A stretch of 64,000 nucleotides of DNA from Mantis religiosa. Its lineage: Eukaryota > Arthropoda > Insecta > Mantodea > Mantidae. The DNA is taken from contig JAUKNK010000152.1 of NCBI GenBank assembly GCA_030765055.1, positions 310,001-374,000 on the forward strand, read 5' to 3'. The first letter of the stretch is position 1, and each line of letters starts with the position of its first letter. Made by a program: the position numbers and the translations under genes. The notes below the pieces were generated by a model that worked only from the letters and a program-made list of their open reading frames with translations, searched no databases and had not been told where the DNA came from. Shown here piece after piece: positions 31,146 through 42,244 of this stretch.

Positions 31146-34100
31146 TGACAGTCAAAGAGGACTACATAATCTGAGGATCGCGCAAATAAATGCTCAGAGA
31201 TCCAAAACGGTTATGATAGAGATAAGGAAAGTCATTGACGAATTGGCAATCGATATAATGTGTATACAAGAACCATATACCCTTAAAGGTAAACCTTTGC
31301 ATATGGCGGGAACTGCAAGCAAAATTTATGACGGAAAGGATCCCAAAGCCTTAATAATTATTAATAATAAGAATATACAAGTAATGAAAATAGCACAATT
31401 CATGTAAATTGTGCTCAAATCCAATATAAAGGATTAGATTTCATATTATGTAACCAGTATTATCAATTTAGGAATGATATTGATATACATATCCAAAAGA
31501 CTGAGGAAATATTGACTTAATATCAGGATGCAGCTATAATATTAACAATGGACGCAAATGCGAAATCACAATGGTGGTTTAGCAAGAATCCAGATGACAA
31601 GGGAGAAAAAATGGAAGAGATGATAGCTACACATAATTTAAGTGTAATTAATCAGCCAAATAATCCTTATACATTTGTTAATAGAGCCGATGCAAGTGAA
31701 AATATTGATATAACTCTTGCTAAGGGATTTATAAAAAATAAGATCAGTAAGTGGATAGTAACCCAACAAATCATGACAAGTGATCATAATCTTATATATT
31801 TTGATATTGATTTTGAAGGTGTATATAATAATTTTGCAAGAAGAGGAAGAAATATTTATAGGATAAAGGATGCAGAATGGCATAAAGTACATCAAAATTT
31901 TGAAATACCAGCAGGAACGGAACAGATGGGAGTGGACGCGAAAATAAGAATATTGACTGATAGTATTCAACATGCTATGGACAAGGGATTAGTTAAGAAT
32001 AAGAATAGGATACAGACTGGAGTTATTTGGACAGATCAAGTGCAGAAATTGAGAAGTAAAGCCAGAAAGGCTAGAAGAGTATATCAGAAAAGTAGAACTG
32101 CAGATGAGAGGGAGTATAATTTGGCCAGATATCTTCAGATAAAGCAACGATACAAGCAAAAACTTGAGGAGATCAGGAATAATTCATGGGATGAGATGGC
32201 AAAGGATGGATTGGAAAATAATGAATGGGGAGTACCATATAAACTGGTAATGGAGAAGATTGCAGCTCCAGAGGTATTATCGACCCTACAGAAAGCAGAT
32301 GGATCCTTCACCAATAACTGGAAGGAGTCAGCGAACTATCTCTTGGAGCGATTATTACCAGATGATCAAATGGATGATGATGAAGAAGTACATCTAGTAA
32401 AGAGAGGAGAAATGAGACAATTGTATGCTAACGATAGAGTAGTTTATCCATATGATGTGCAGGAGGTGAGAGTAGCCATAAGACAGCTAAGGAAGAAGAA
32501 AGCCCCTGGACCGGATGGCATACAAGCGGAAGTAATACAACAATTAGAGAGACCAATCGCACCATATTTGTGCGATATATTAAACCAGTGTTTAGTAGAA
32601 GGCAGAATTCCGTATGCGTGGAAGGAAGCCAATGTAGTAATATTAAAGAAAGGAAAAGAAAAGGATCAAATAGACCCAAAGTCATATCGACCCATTTGTC
32701 TTTTAAATACACTTGGAAAAATACAGGAGAAATTAATTTATAAAAGAATATGTGAATATAGGATAATGATAGGTGAAACAGAAAAGCAATATGGATTTAG
32801 AAAGGGAAAGTCTACAGAGGATGCCATAAATAAAGCAATAGAAGTAGTATCATCAAGCTCTAGTAAATATGTTGTATCAATATTTGTGGATATCTCCGGA
32901 GCTTTTGATAATCTTTGGTGGCCGGAGCTTTTTCGTATATTAAGGGAGAAGAACTATCCTATAAGTATATACAAATGTTTACTAGATTATTGTAAAGATA
33001 GAAGAGTTAATTTAAAGGGAGAAAATGGAATGGTGACGAAGGATATCACCAAAGGATGTCCGCAAGGATCGATTTTAGGCCCCTTATTTTGGGATATAAT
33101 GACTGAGCCAATTTTAGAAAGATTAGCCGAACTTCAAGATACACTAGAAGTAATAGACTACGCAGATGATCTAATGATCATGTTAGAAGGAAATAATAGA
33201 AGAGAAATAGAGCGAAAGGCAGAAAATATTGTGTGTATCTTGGAGATGTGGTGTAAGAATGTTAAATTGAATATAGCCCCACATAAATCAGCATATATGC
33301 TGTTAAAGGGAAAATTGGACAGGAATGCTATAATTAAAATAGGAGGAACCAGTATCAAGAGAGAGTCAGTTTTTAAATATCTGGGAATAAATGTAGACGA
33401 GAAATTAAATTTTGATAATCATATAAGAAATGTGAGGACAAAAGGAAGTAATGTTATGATGAAGCTGGCTACAATAACGCAATACAAATTTAGAATTCCA
33501 TTAAAAGCGACGAGATTGTATCATACTGCGATTTTAACTGGCATTTTAGGATATGGAGCAAGTGTATGGGCACATAGAGTTAAGTTAGTCAAGAACATCA
33601 AGCAACTTAGAAGCACGCAGAGACAAACACTAATCAGATGCATGGGAATAGTTAAGACAACACCAACTATGGCATTGTTAGTGATATTGGGAATATTGCC
33701 CATAGATTATATTATAATGCTAAGAGGAGCCATGTATTGGATAAGAAGAGGAAATCAAGAGAAAGTCAGTGAAATATTAGGATGATCGTGTAATAATAGG
33801 AGAGAAGTAAGGAATCTTCTGATTGATAAATGGCAGGATGAATGGAATAAAACAGAGGAGGGAAGAAGAGCAAAAGATATGTTTCCTAGTATCAGAGATA
33901 GATTAAAATTGAAGATCATACCGACAAAGGAAACAGTACAGTATATAACCGGACATGGACCATTTCAGACCTACTTTAAGAAAATAGGAAGTAGTGACAA
34001 CAGCAGATGTGAAGTGTGTAAGCAAGAAGGAACTCCGGAACATACGTTATTTGAGTGTGTCAGATATAATGATTTAATCAAGGAAGATAGAGAAATATTG

Positions 34101-34445
34101 GCAGGAAAATTAATTTGGAATATAGTAAGAATGGAAGAGGATTTGGAAGTATTAAATAGAATGGTAGCGAAAGTTTCAATAGTAGTAATGGAGGAATATA
34201 GGACACAACTAATAGAAAGACGAATGCAACGGAGACAACTTCAGCAATTACAACATCATTTACCAGAGAGATCACAAAGGATTCGATATCAACAGCAAAG
34301 AATCCAGGACGAAGGAGAGGAGATTGGTCGGAATATATCCACCACATCCGATGAGGAAGGAGAGGACCAGACACCGATGAGTCGTAGGAGGCAATATTGG
34401 ACCACTGCGGGACGTCAGGACTGGGCCAGGAGGAGGAGAGGTTAA
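31126..34445 (+). pseudogene. R1-D ORF2: endonuclease-reverse transcriptase with few lesions
   Basis: The ATG at 31126 overlaps the end of the middle ORF. Endonuclease blocks: IAQINAQRSKTVM, MCIQEPYT, TMDANAKSQWWFSKN, TSDHNLIYFD. RT blocks: APGPDGIQAEV, KSYRPICLLNTLGK, FVDISGAFDNLWW, GCPQGSILGPLFWD, DYADDLM (near 33160). A small deletion and TAA near 31405, a TAA near 31518 and a TGA at 33783 interrupt it. The C-terminal part has GHGPFQTYF, the CCHC motif CEVCKQEGTPEHTLFEC and an Arg-rich tail. Confidence 0.88.
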
Positions 34446-34960
34446 CCACAGGAGATTGCCACGAGGTGCAGTTCACCAGAGGAGGATGAAGAAGATTAAT
34501 TATAAGAGTAGTTAGAGTAGGCGAATACAAAATTGATGAACCGACCTCTTTTCCTGATGGAAGTAACTGTTGTTACTGATTCCAGTTGAGGAGAGGTTTG
34601 GATACCAAGTTTGTATTCAAGTAGAAGTAGATGGTAGAATTGGCAGTTGTAGAAGTTGTGGTTTTTTCAATGTATTTGTAGATAGTAGGTAGTTAGATTG
34701 TATTAATGGTAGAGTAGAACTGCCAAATAGAATGATTTGGAAATGTAAAGTCGCTGGTTTCCAGTGGCTGTAGGTTAGTTAGATAGTTAAGTTAGGTTAG
34801 GATATCTGTAAATTTATGTAAAAGAATTGAGGAAATAATAAAGATTGAAAGAGAAAATAAAAATAAAATCAGCGGAAACTATGTCCTGGTATAGATTCTA
34901 GATGCCAGGGCAATAGTTAAGCAGATTTTATTTTTTTATTTTTTTTTTTATTTTTTTTTT
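34446..34960 (+). other. R1-D 3' UTR, terminal stem-loop and T-rich tail
   Basis: The mini-hairpin cgctggtttccagtgg lies at 34752-34767. The terminal stem pairs TGTCCTGG (34882-34889) with CCAGGGCA (34905-34912), one G-T pair, loop tatagattctagatg. Then agcagattttattt is followed by T-rich sequence to the target duplication at 34961. Confidence 0.75.
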
Positions 34961-34972
34961 TATCACCAATCG

Positions 34973-35156
34973 GCGGGACCCCAAGTGTGAAATAAGAGTT
35001 TTGTTCTGCCCATAGCGATTTTGGACCTCGGCGTAGCGGTGTCGCTGTCGAGGTTCAATAAGTTAAAAGTGCACTTGGTGGAGCTCCCACGTCCTCGTCG
35101 TCTGCCCTGGGCAGTGGTGTTGTCCGTTAGGATTACCACTGGCTGAGAGGAGCATA
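34973..35156 (+). promoter_or_regulatory. R1-B 5' UTR
   Basis: About 184 bases from the 5' junction (gcgggacccc) to the ORF1 ATG, more GC-rich than the rest of the element, with ggacctcggcgtagcggtg and its partial reverse-complementary surroundings. Internal promoter activity is expected of LINE 5' UTRs but cannot be shown from sequence alone. No similarity to the R1-A 5' UTR was seen. Confidence 0.5.
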
Positions 35157-36452
35157 ATGTGGAGTAGTAAAAAAGAAGGTGTAAGGGATAGAGGGAAAGT
35201 AGAGGAAGAAAAGGAAAAGGAAATGGATCCGTCTCAGGTGTTTAAGCCAAGACAGTCATTGTCAAGATCACCGACAAGACAATCAAGTACCGAACAGGTT
35301 AGTGTAGTTCCAGTTAGTAATGTAGTTAGTGGAGGTGATGGTGATGGTGGTAGTTATAAAGTTGATGGTGATGGTGAATTTGGTAGTATAGCTAATATAA
35401 TGGCAGATATTAAATGTGTTGTTACTTCAGATAAAGGATTGTCTGTAGGAAATAAAACAAAACTATATAATTATCTAGCTGAAATCACAAAATTGTATGA
35501 GAATTTGAAAATGGATAATGTTAGGCTTCGTGCCGAACTAAAAGTGAGGAAAGAAGCAGTAGTCTCCAAGCCATCATATGCGCAGGTCGCTATGATGCCC
35601 AAGATAAGCGAGACAAGCAATAAGATCCAGAGGAAAATTGAGACCAGTAAGCATACGGTCTTCATCTCATCCATAAAAGGAAAACCAATCAAGGAAGTTG
35701 CCGATATAGTCACGAAAAATTTAAATCCAGCTAAGGAAAAAATTAAAGTGGCACAGTTAAAAACCACAGAAAGAAATCTGCTATTAGAAGCGGAGACAAA
35801 AGAAGATATGGAAAAAATTTTAAATAGTGAATCTTTGAAGAATAAAGATTTAAAAATTGAATCTCAAAGAAAGAGGAATCCCCTAGTCATCATGTATGAC
35901 ATCCTGAGGAATCAAACAGATGAGGAGATTAAATATAACTTGTATGAGCAAAATTTTATAGATCTGATGGATAAAAAAGAATTTGATGAGAAATTACAAG
36001 TCAAATTCAAGACGGGACCCAAAAATAGACCTTATGTTAATGTTGTTGTTGATGTAACAGCTGATATGAGGAAATTGTTGATAAATAAAGAACGAGTCCA
36101 TATTGGATTTCAATCCATTTTAGTCAAAGATTTTATAGTTGTCGCCAAATGTATGAAATGCCAAGATCTAGGACATGTAGTTAAATATTGTACCAGGAAT
36201 AAAGTGGTGTGCTCCCATTGTGGTGAGCAGGACCATGAAAAGAAAGATTGTCAGAAAATTGAGCAAGCACCTGTATGCATACCCTGCCAGAATAGAGATA
36301 TATTGCGGAAGAAGAGAATAAATGAACAGTCTCGACCCGAGGAGAGGAAACAGCAGCCACATTTTAGACAGTGTCAACATCCAGGAACCAAAGAATGCCC
36401 AACATATGCCATGTACTGGGGACGTTTAATTGCCAGGACCGATTATGGATAA
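35157..36452 (+). CDS. R1-B ORF1: gag-like zinc-knuckle protein
   Basis: An intact 431-codon frame. The N-terminus is charged and has FKPRQSLSRSP (also in R1-A). Residues ~100-140 look coiled-coil (KLYNYLAEITKLYENLK). The central part (KIKVAQLKTTERNLLLEAET) aligns with R1-A. Zinc knuckles CMKCQDLGHVVKYC (residues ~332-345) and CSHCGEQDHEKKDC (~352-365) are both C-x2-C-x4-H-x4-C. A third Cys-rich stretch starts CIPC. It ends GRLIARTDYG with the TAA inside ATGGATAA (36445-36452), which also holds the next start. Expected role: binding element RNA in the retrotransposition particle. Confidence 0.9.
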   Translation: MWSSKKEGVRDRGKVEEEKEKEMDPSQVFKPRQSLSRSPTRQSSTEQVSVVPVSNVVSGGDGDGGSYKVDGDGEFGSIANIMADIKCVVTSDKGLSVGNKTKLYNYLAEITKLYENLKMDNVRLRAELKVRKEAVVSKPSYAQVAMMPKISETSNKIQRKIETSKHTVFISSIKGKPIKEVADIVTKNLNPAKEKIKVAQLKTTERNLLLEAETKEDMEKILNSESLKNKDLKIESQRKRNPLVIMYDILRNQTDEEIKYNLYEQNFIDLMDKKEFDEKLQVKFKTGPKNRPYVNVVVDVTADMRKLLINKERVHIGFQSILVKDFIVVAKCMKCQDLGHVVKYCTRNKVVCSHCGEQDHEKKDCQKIEQAPVCIPCQNRDILRKKRINEQSRPEERKQQPHFRQCQHPGTKECPTYAMYWGRLIARTDYG

Positions 36453-37599
36453 GGAAATCACAAATAATCATAAAAAGAGGAATAGGAATAAAGATAATCC
36501 CAGTAGAAAAAGAAGAAATGCATTAAGAGCAATGGCATATAGATTAAAAATATCCCAAAGAGAAAGCAATAGTGTTGGAATTCAGACCGAATCTAACATA
36601 GAATTAGATGGTTATCTTACACCAGTGACAGATAATGAAGAAGAAAATAATATATCTCATATTACCTCTGAAGATATATCAATTCAGAAAGATATTTCAA
36701 AAACGACTAAGAAAGGATTTTTTAATTTTTTAAGAAAGAAAAGAAATAAAGATGTAGTTCTTCAACATTTTGACCTAGATGATCAAATAGATGTATCTCC
36801 ATGGATGAAAGTAGAAGGGAAGATTAAATCCAATCCGCTGTATGTTGAAAGTGATCAGGATATTATAGAGGAAGATCAGATGAAGGAAGCTGATGCGAAT
36901 CCTAAGCCCATATATGATGAATTTGAGCTAATGCTCAAGTTATCAAGGTTGGAGGAAAGAGAGACTCATTTAGCAGCGCTGAGGCATCTCATCAGAAAAT
37001 TACATACAAATGGAGATAAAATTACTTTTCCTATACCAGATTCCGTAGATAGAATAGATCTACGTACCAAAAATTTACCAACTGTACCAGAAGAGCTAAA
37101 AGAATTGATAGAGATGGCATATGATCGAAGAGGGGAAAAGTTTGATCTAGATGAAGTTTATAAGGATTTTGTTTTGAGTTATGGACGGATTGCGTTTTAT
37201 TCAACCCAAAAATTTCCCCACTGTTATGTCCATATCAGGCATGATAGGATATATTGTGGTAGTAAACAGATAACGCAACCGAAAACAGTAACTAAAGTAA
37301 TTTATAAACCAGTAGATAATAGATTTATTCAACGTCAGCCAGAGAGGAAAAAATCTTCAACGTGTGCCTATAAGACGAAAAGGAATATGACGCCAATATT
37401 ATATAGTGCTAAACCGAAGACACCAAAATTACAATGTAAACAAGGAATTGTTTTAAGGAAGACAAAAGGATTGCCGGATAAAAGTGCCTTTTTTACACAA
37501 GAGGGTAAAGAAGGAAATAGTGGTTATTGGGAAGAATCCCCATATGTCCGAGGATTAAGATTTTGGAATGTGTCACAAGAAAGTAAAATTGATAAATGA
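36445..37599 (+). CDS. R1-B middle ORF: unknown protein conserved in the family
   Basis: The likely start is the ATG in ATGGATAA overlapping the ORF1 stop; this gives 384 codons. The stop TGA overlaps the ORF2 ATG as ATGA (37596-37599). The N-terminus is strongly basic (NHKKRNRNKDNPSRKRRN), followed by an acidic region. Residues ~192-264 are the block shared with R1-C and R1-D: VDRIDLRTKNLP, FDLDEVYKDFVLSYGRIAF, STQKFPHCYVHIRH. The C-terminus is again basic. No zinc knuckle, endonuclease or RT motif is present, and I recognise no domain. Overlaps on both sides suggest it is translated from the same RNA by coupling. A nucleic-acid-binding or accessory role is a guess from its charge. Confidence 0.85.
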   Translation: MDKEITNNHKKRNRNKDNPSRKRRNALRAMAYRLKISQRESNSVGIQTESNIELDGYLTPVTDNEEENNISHITSEDISIQKDISKTTKKGFFNFLRKKRNKDVVLQHFDLDDQIDVSPWMKVEGKIKSNPLYVESDQDIIEEDQMKEADANPKPIYDEFELMLKLSRLEERETHLAALRHLIRKLHTNGDKITFPIPDSVDRIDLRTKNLPTVPEELKELIEMAYDRRGEKFDLDEVYKDFVLSYGRIAFYSTQKFPHCYVHIRHDRIYCGSKQITQPKTVTKVIYKPVDNRFIQRQPERKKSSTCAYKTKRNMTPILYSAKPKTPKLQCKQGIVLRKTKGLPDKSAFFTQEGKEGNSGYWEESPYVRGLRFWNVSQESKIDK

Positions 37600-40500
37600 T
37601 TAATATAAATTATATTTTAAAATTTGGACAAATAAATACCCAACGCAGCAAGATTGTTATGTTGGAATTACGCCAGCTTATAGGCGAGATGAAATATGAT
37701 ATTATCTGTATACAGGAACCTTATACCATAGGACAAAAGTTGATCCATATGCCAGTTTCGGCGAGATGTTTAATGATGGGTCTACAACCGATGGCAGCAA
37801 TAGTAATTTTAAATAAAGAAATTCAAGTTTTAAAAATAACGCAATTCTGTGATGAATGGATAATTTGTGTAGAATTGAAGTGTAAGGGAAAAATTTTCAT
37901 TTTATGTAATCAGTATTTTCAAAACAAGGATGATACGGAAATTCATCTAGATAAATTAAATAGGATTATTGATACCTTTAAAAATGAAACAATTTTAATG
38001 ACAATGGATGCTAACGCAAAGTCCTCGTGGTGGTGGAGTAAGCAGACCGATGATAGGGGAAGGCTGGTACAAGATTTTATCATGGAACATCAATTAGTAA
38101 TTCAGAATGAGCCAAATAATCCATTTACCTTCGAGGGCCGAGCGGGTGCATGTGAAAATATTGATCTAACATTAACTAAAGGGCATATCAATAATAAAGT
38201 TTTAAATTGGAAAGTAGGACAGAATATGACGTCCAGTGATCATAATCTAATATATTTTGATCTTAGTGTGATTGGAGAAGGAGATAGAGCCTGTAATTAT
38301 GGGAATATCACAAGATATATAATAAAAGATGCTGATTGGAATAAATTGAAGTTAGAGTTCAATCATTTAGAATATGATAATGTCAGTATGGATGTGGATA
38401 AAAAAGCAAAAGTATTGACGACCAAAATTCAAGAATGTATGCGGAGTACCTTGAAGAAGGTAAAGATTAAACAGGATTATACCCTTTCATTTTGGAATGA
38501 AAATTTGCAGACCCTAAGAAGCAAAGTAAGGAAAGCCAGAAGAATTTATCAACGCAGTCTGATTGTGGATGAAAAAGATAGAAATCTTAAAATCTATAGG
38601 GAGTTGAAGGATAAATATAAGAAGGATATTGAAATATAAAGAAATGATTCGTGGGATAAATATAAGGAGGATAGTATAAGAAATAATGTATGGGGTGTAC
38701 CATATAAGATCATAACGGATAAGATAAGGGCACCTGAAGTAATTTCGACCTTGCAAAAGGATGATGGGCAATATACAAAAAATTGGATAGAATCTATAAA
38801 TTTCCTAATGACAAAATTATTACCTTCGGATGATCTTGGAGGTGAGGAAGAGGAACATTGTCCAAAAAGAGATAAATATAACAGTGTTTATATTAATAAT
38901 AAAGTCATATATCCTTTTGATGAAATGGAAGTTAGACTAGCTATACAAAGCTTGAAGAAAAGGAAAGCACCAGGACCTGATGGTATTCCGGTGGAAGTCA
39001 TCCAAAATTTAGAACATCAAATAGCTCCCTATCTGACTTCCTTATTAAATGAATGTATAATCCAGGGAAGAGTGCCATATTGTTGGAAAGAAGCGGATGT
39101 TGTAATTTTGAAAAAAGCAAAGGACAAGGATCCGACAAATCCAAAGTCATACAGACCTATCTGTTTGTTAAATGTTTTAGGAAAATTACAAGAGAAATTG
39201 ATATATAAAAGGATTATTGAGTATAGAGTAATGATAGGCATGACGGAGAATCAATATGGATTTAGAAAAGGAATTTCAACAGAGGATGCCTTAAACGCTT
39301 TGATGATGAATGTAAAAAATTCAGATCAAAAATATGTGGTAGGAGTAACAGTTGATATATCTGGCGCCTTTGACAATGTATGGTGGCCCGAATTATTTGA
39401 TATATTCAAAATCAATAACTATCCAGCAACTATAGTCAATTTATTAAAGGATTATTGCATCAATAGAAGAGTATATATAACGGGGAATGATCGTAAGATT
39501 ATCAAAGACATCACTAAAGGGTGCCCGCAAGGTTCAATCCTCGGTCCCCTTTTCTGGGATATTTTAATTGAGCCTTTTATCGAAAAATTGTTGAGCATGG
39601 TTGAAGTAAAGGATGTGATAGCGTATGCCGATGATGTCGTCGTGTTATTTGAAGCCAATAGTAGAAATGAAATTGAAATAAAAGGACGAAGTATTCTACA
39701 GATATTGGAACAATGGTGCCATTCCGTTAAATTACAGGTAGCACCGGCAAAATCGGCGTATCTTATCTTCAAAGGACAGTTGAAAAGAAATCCCATTCTG
39801 AAGATAAATGGTCAAATAATTAAACGTGAAATCCATGTTAGATATTTAGGACTACAGGTCGACGAGAAATTGAATTTTGATGATCATGTGAAAAAAGTAT
39901 CGGACAAGGCTGGGAATATCATGATGAAAATAGCTACTTTGTCAACTAGAAATTTTAAATTACCAATAGAAGCCATAAGGATATATATCAATAGTATCAT
40001 GATTGGCATCACCGGTTATGGGGCAGCCATTTGGGCTCATCGCCTTCGATTGCAGAAAAATGTAAAGATCCTTAGAAGTATGCAGAGACAGTTTCTGTTA
40101 CGTTCAACCGGAGCAGTTAGAACATCTTCGACGATGTCATTATTGATTATATTGGGAATATGGCCTATAGATTATGTTATTAGAAGACGAGGAGCATTAT
40201 ACTGGTTGAAGAAAGATAGACAAGATAAAGTAGAAGAAATTATGGGTAGAAGATGTGATGACAAACGAACTGTGAATTATCTAATTTTGGACGAATGGCA
40301 ACATGAGTGGAATATTATGGAAGAAAGTAGAAGAGTATTCAGTATATTTCCATATGTAAGAGAAAGAATTAAAATGACATATTTCACCCAAACAAGGACT
40401 CATACATTATTTTACGGGACATGGTGCCTTTGGTACATACCTCGAGAGGATAAAAAGGATTGATTCAGATATTTGTAATATGTGTGATGTGCAAGATACT

Positions 40501-40908
40501 CCCGAACATTGTCTGTTTGAATGTGTGAAATATGAAGAGGAAGTTTTTGAACAACGGCAATTGATAGCAGGAAAATCAATTTACGAGATAGTTCGGAATA
40601 TCGATGATTATAAAATTTTAGAGGAAATTGCAAGATTTGTATTTATCAAAGGACATGAAAGTTATATTGAATCCAGACAGAGGGAACCCAGAAGAGGAGT
40701 ACGAAAACAACAAAGAGAATCCATCTGTTCAAGAATCACCAGATCTCAAACAGAAGAGGACCGAAGTTCACAGAGGAGCGAGGAGCAGGAGGAGCAGGAA
40801 CATCAGGAGCCATGTACGATCAACCGCCGACGGCACTACTGGGTGTCGTTGGGCAGGATCGGGATGGCTGGCCGGAGAAGGATGGAACGAGAGATGGAGC
40901 CTCCATAA
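37596..40908 (+). pseudogene. R1-B ORF2: endonuclease-reverse transcriptase, two lesions
   Basis: ATG at 37596 in the ATGA overlap. Endonuclease: FGQINTQRSKIVM, ICIQEPYTIG, TMDANAKSSWWWSK, SSDHNLIYFDL. A TAA at 38637 interrupts the linker. RT from 38751: APGPDGIPVEV, KSYRPICLLNVLGK, TVDISGAFDNVWW, GCPQGSILGPLFWD, AYADDVVVLF (near 39630). A frameshift near 40390-40450 precedes the C-terminal CNMCDVQDTPEHCLFEC and a Glu/Arg-rich tail ending at 40908. Two simple lesions inactivate an otherwise complete gene. Confidence 0.88.
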
Positions 40909-41458
40909 GAAGATTCAAAATATCGATAGAGACAGGTAGATTTTACACCTGGAACTGAGAAACCATCCTTTTCTCCTGATGCATGTAGGAAACTATGTGA
41001 TTCCGGTTGAGGAAAGGATCGGATACCAGGGACAAGTGTTTAATCAATTTAGCATGTAGGAACGGTAATTCTAGTAGATATAATATCTGTGTTTATGTAT
41101 TTTAATGTAGTTTCAATTGTTGTATATATGTAAAGAATTACCGTTGCAGCAATAGTTTAGTTGAATATTGTAAGTCACTGGTTTACAGTGACATAGGTTT
41201 AGTTATAGTTTAGTTAGTTAGCTTAGTTTTAGTAATATCTGCAAATATGTATCGAAAATGATGAAAATAAAGTTCAAAAGAGGAAAAAAGAAAATAAAAT
41301 TTGTGGAAGCTATGTCTTGGTTTTGCTTGAAGATGCCAAGACATGGTAAGCAGATTTTATTTTTTTTTATTTTTTTATTTTTTTTAATTTTTATTTTCTT
41401 TTTATTTTTTTTTATTTTTTTATATTTTTATTTTTTTATTTTTTTATTTTATTTTTTT
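40909..41458 (+). other. R1-B 3' UTR, terminal stem-loop and T-rich tail
   Basis: The mini-hairpin GTCACTG-gttta-CAGTGAC lies at 41174-41192. The terminal stem pairs ATGTCTTGG (41312-41320) with CCAAGACAT (41336-41344), extendable by two pairs, loop ttttgcttgaagatg. Then gcagattttattt and about 100 bases of T-rich sequence (ttttattt units) run to the target duplication. Confidence 0.78.
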
Positions 41459-41470
41459 TATCACCAATCG

Positions 41471-42244
41471 ACAAGGCACAGGAGCCGGTGCCGAAGCAAC
41501 ACCCGGGGCCCTGGCTGGAAGGCTTATTGGAGAGGGCGGCCGACCACCTGACCGCAGAAAAGCTCGAGAAGGTTCGACAACTACTGAGACGATACCAGCG
41601 CGTCTTCAGACAAAGCAATAGCGGCTATGGCCGCACGGACAGAGTGCTTCATCGCATTGACACCGGAGACGCCCGGCCTATTCGACAACCATCTAGACGT
41701 GTTCCGCTGGCGAGACAAGCGGCGGTACAGGATATGCTGGAGAACATGAGAGCCAGGGGAGCGATTGAAGTGTCTGACAGCCCTTGGTGTTCCACTGTAG
41801 TCTCGGTGACGAAGAAAAACGGCGAGCTACCCTGTTGCGTTGACTACATGAAGCTGAATGCTGTCATCAGCGCAAAAGATTGCTTCACCTTACCCCGACA
41901 CCCAGGACATACTTGCTGGTGCACAGTGGCTCTCCACCCTGGACCTGATTTCGGGTTACTGCCAGATGGCTCTAGACCCGAGAAACAAGGAGAAGACGGC
42001 ATTCTCGACAGGCCAAGCGCTTTGGCAGTTCACAGTTATGCTCTTTGGTCTCTGCAATGCACCAGCTACCTTCCAACGACGCCTCATGGAGTCAGTGATG
42101 AGAGGATTGACTTACGACGCGTGCCTGCTATCCCTGGACGACATCATCGTCGGAAAAACGTTCGAAGACCATCTCGAGAATCTGAGCATGTTGAGACTGC
42201 AGGCTACTGACCTGAAGCTAAACGCGAATAAATGCCAGCTCTTC
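41471..42244 (+). pseudogene. Gypsy-C reverse transcriptase, middle part
   Basis: Starts with the linker (EKLEKVRQLLRRYQRVFRQ) and runs through ELPCCVDYMKLNAV, where the usual RFCVDY is altered. After a frameshift near 41890 come STLDLISGYCQMALD, LWQFTVMLFGLC and LSLDDIIVGKTF. It breaks off after KCQLF, where R1-E is inserted; the rest is at 50583. Confidence 0.82.

Larger units (their letters stand above)
30586..34960 (+). mobile_element. R1-D: 5'-truncated three-ORF R1-like LINE
   Basis: Flanked by a 16-bp duplication tatcaccaatcggcgg (30570-30585 and 34961-34976). The last four to five bases of that word are the start of R1-B, so R1-D landed on the junction between Gypsy-C and R1-B and is the younger of the two. 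It retains the C-terminal part of the middle ORF, a nearly complete ORF2, the 3' UTR, the terminal stem-loop and a T-rich tail. The coding strand is notably A-rich. Confidence 0.88.
34973..41458 (+). mobile_element. R1-B: full-length three-ORF R1-like LINE
   Basis: Inserted in Gypsy-C with target duplication tatcaccaatcg (34961-34972 and 41459-41470; a 5' copy also at 30570). Gypsy-A has the uninterrupted target at 6047-6058. It contains a 5' UTR, ORF1, a middle ORF, ORF2, a 3' UTR, a stem-loop and a T-rich tail. ORF1 and the middle ORF are intact; ORF2 has one stop and one frameshift. It is the best-preserved example of the three-ORF arrangement here. Confidence 0.9.

Noticed and set aside
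34920..34960. Poly(T) tracts as ordinary microsatellites or reversed poly(A) tails
   Set aside because: ORF orientation, terminal stem-loop and target duplications show they are the sense-strand 3' tails of R1-like elements.
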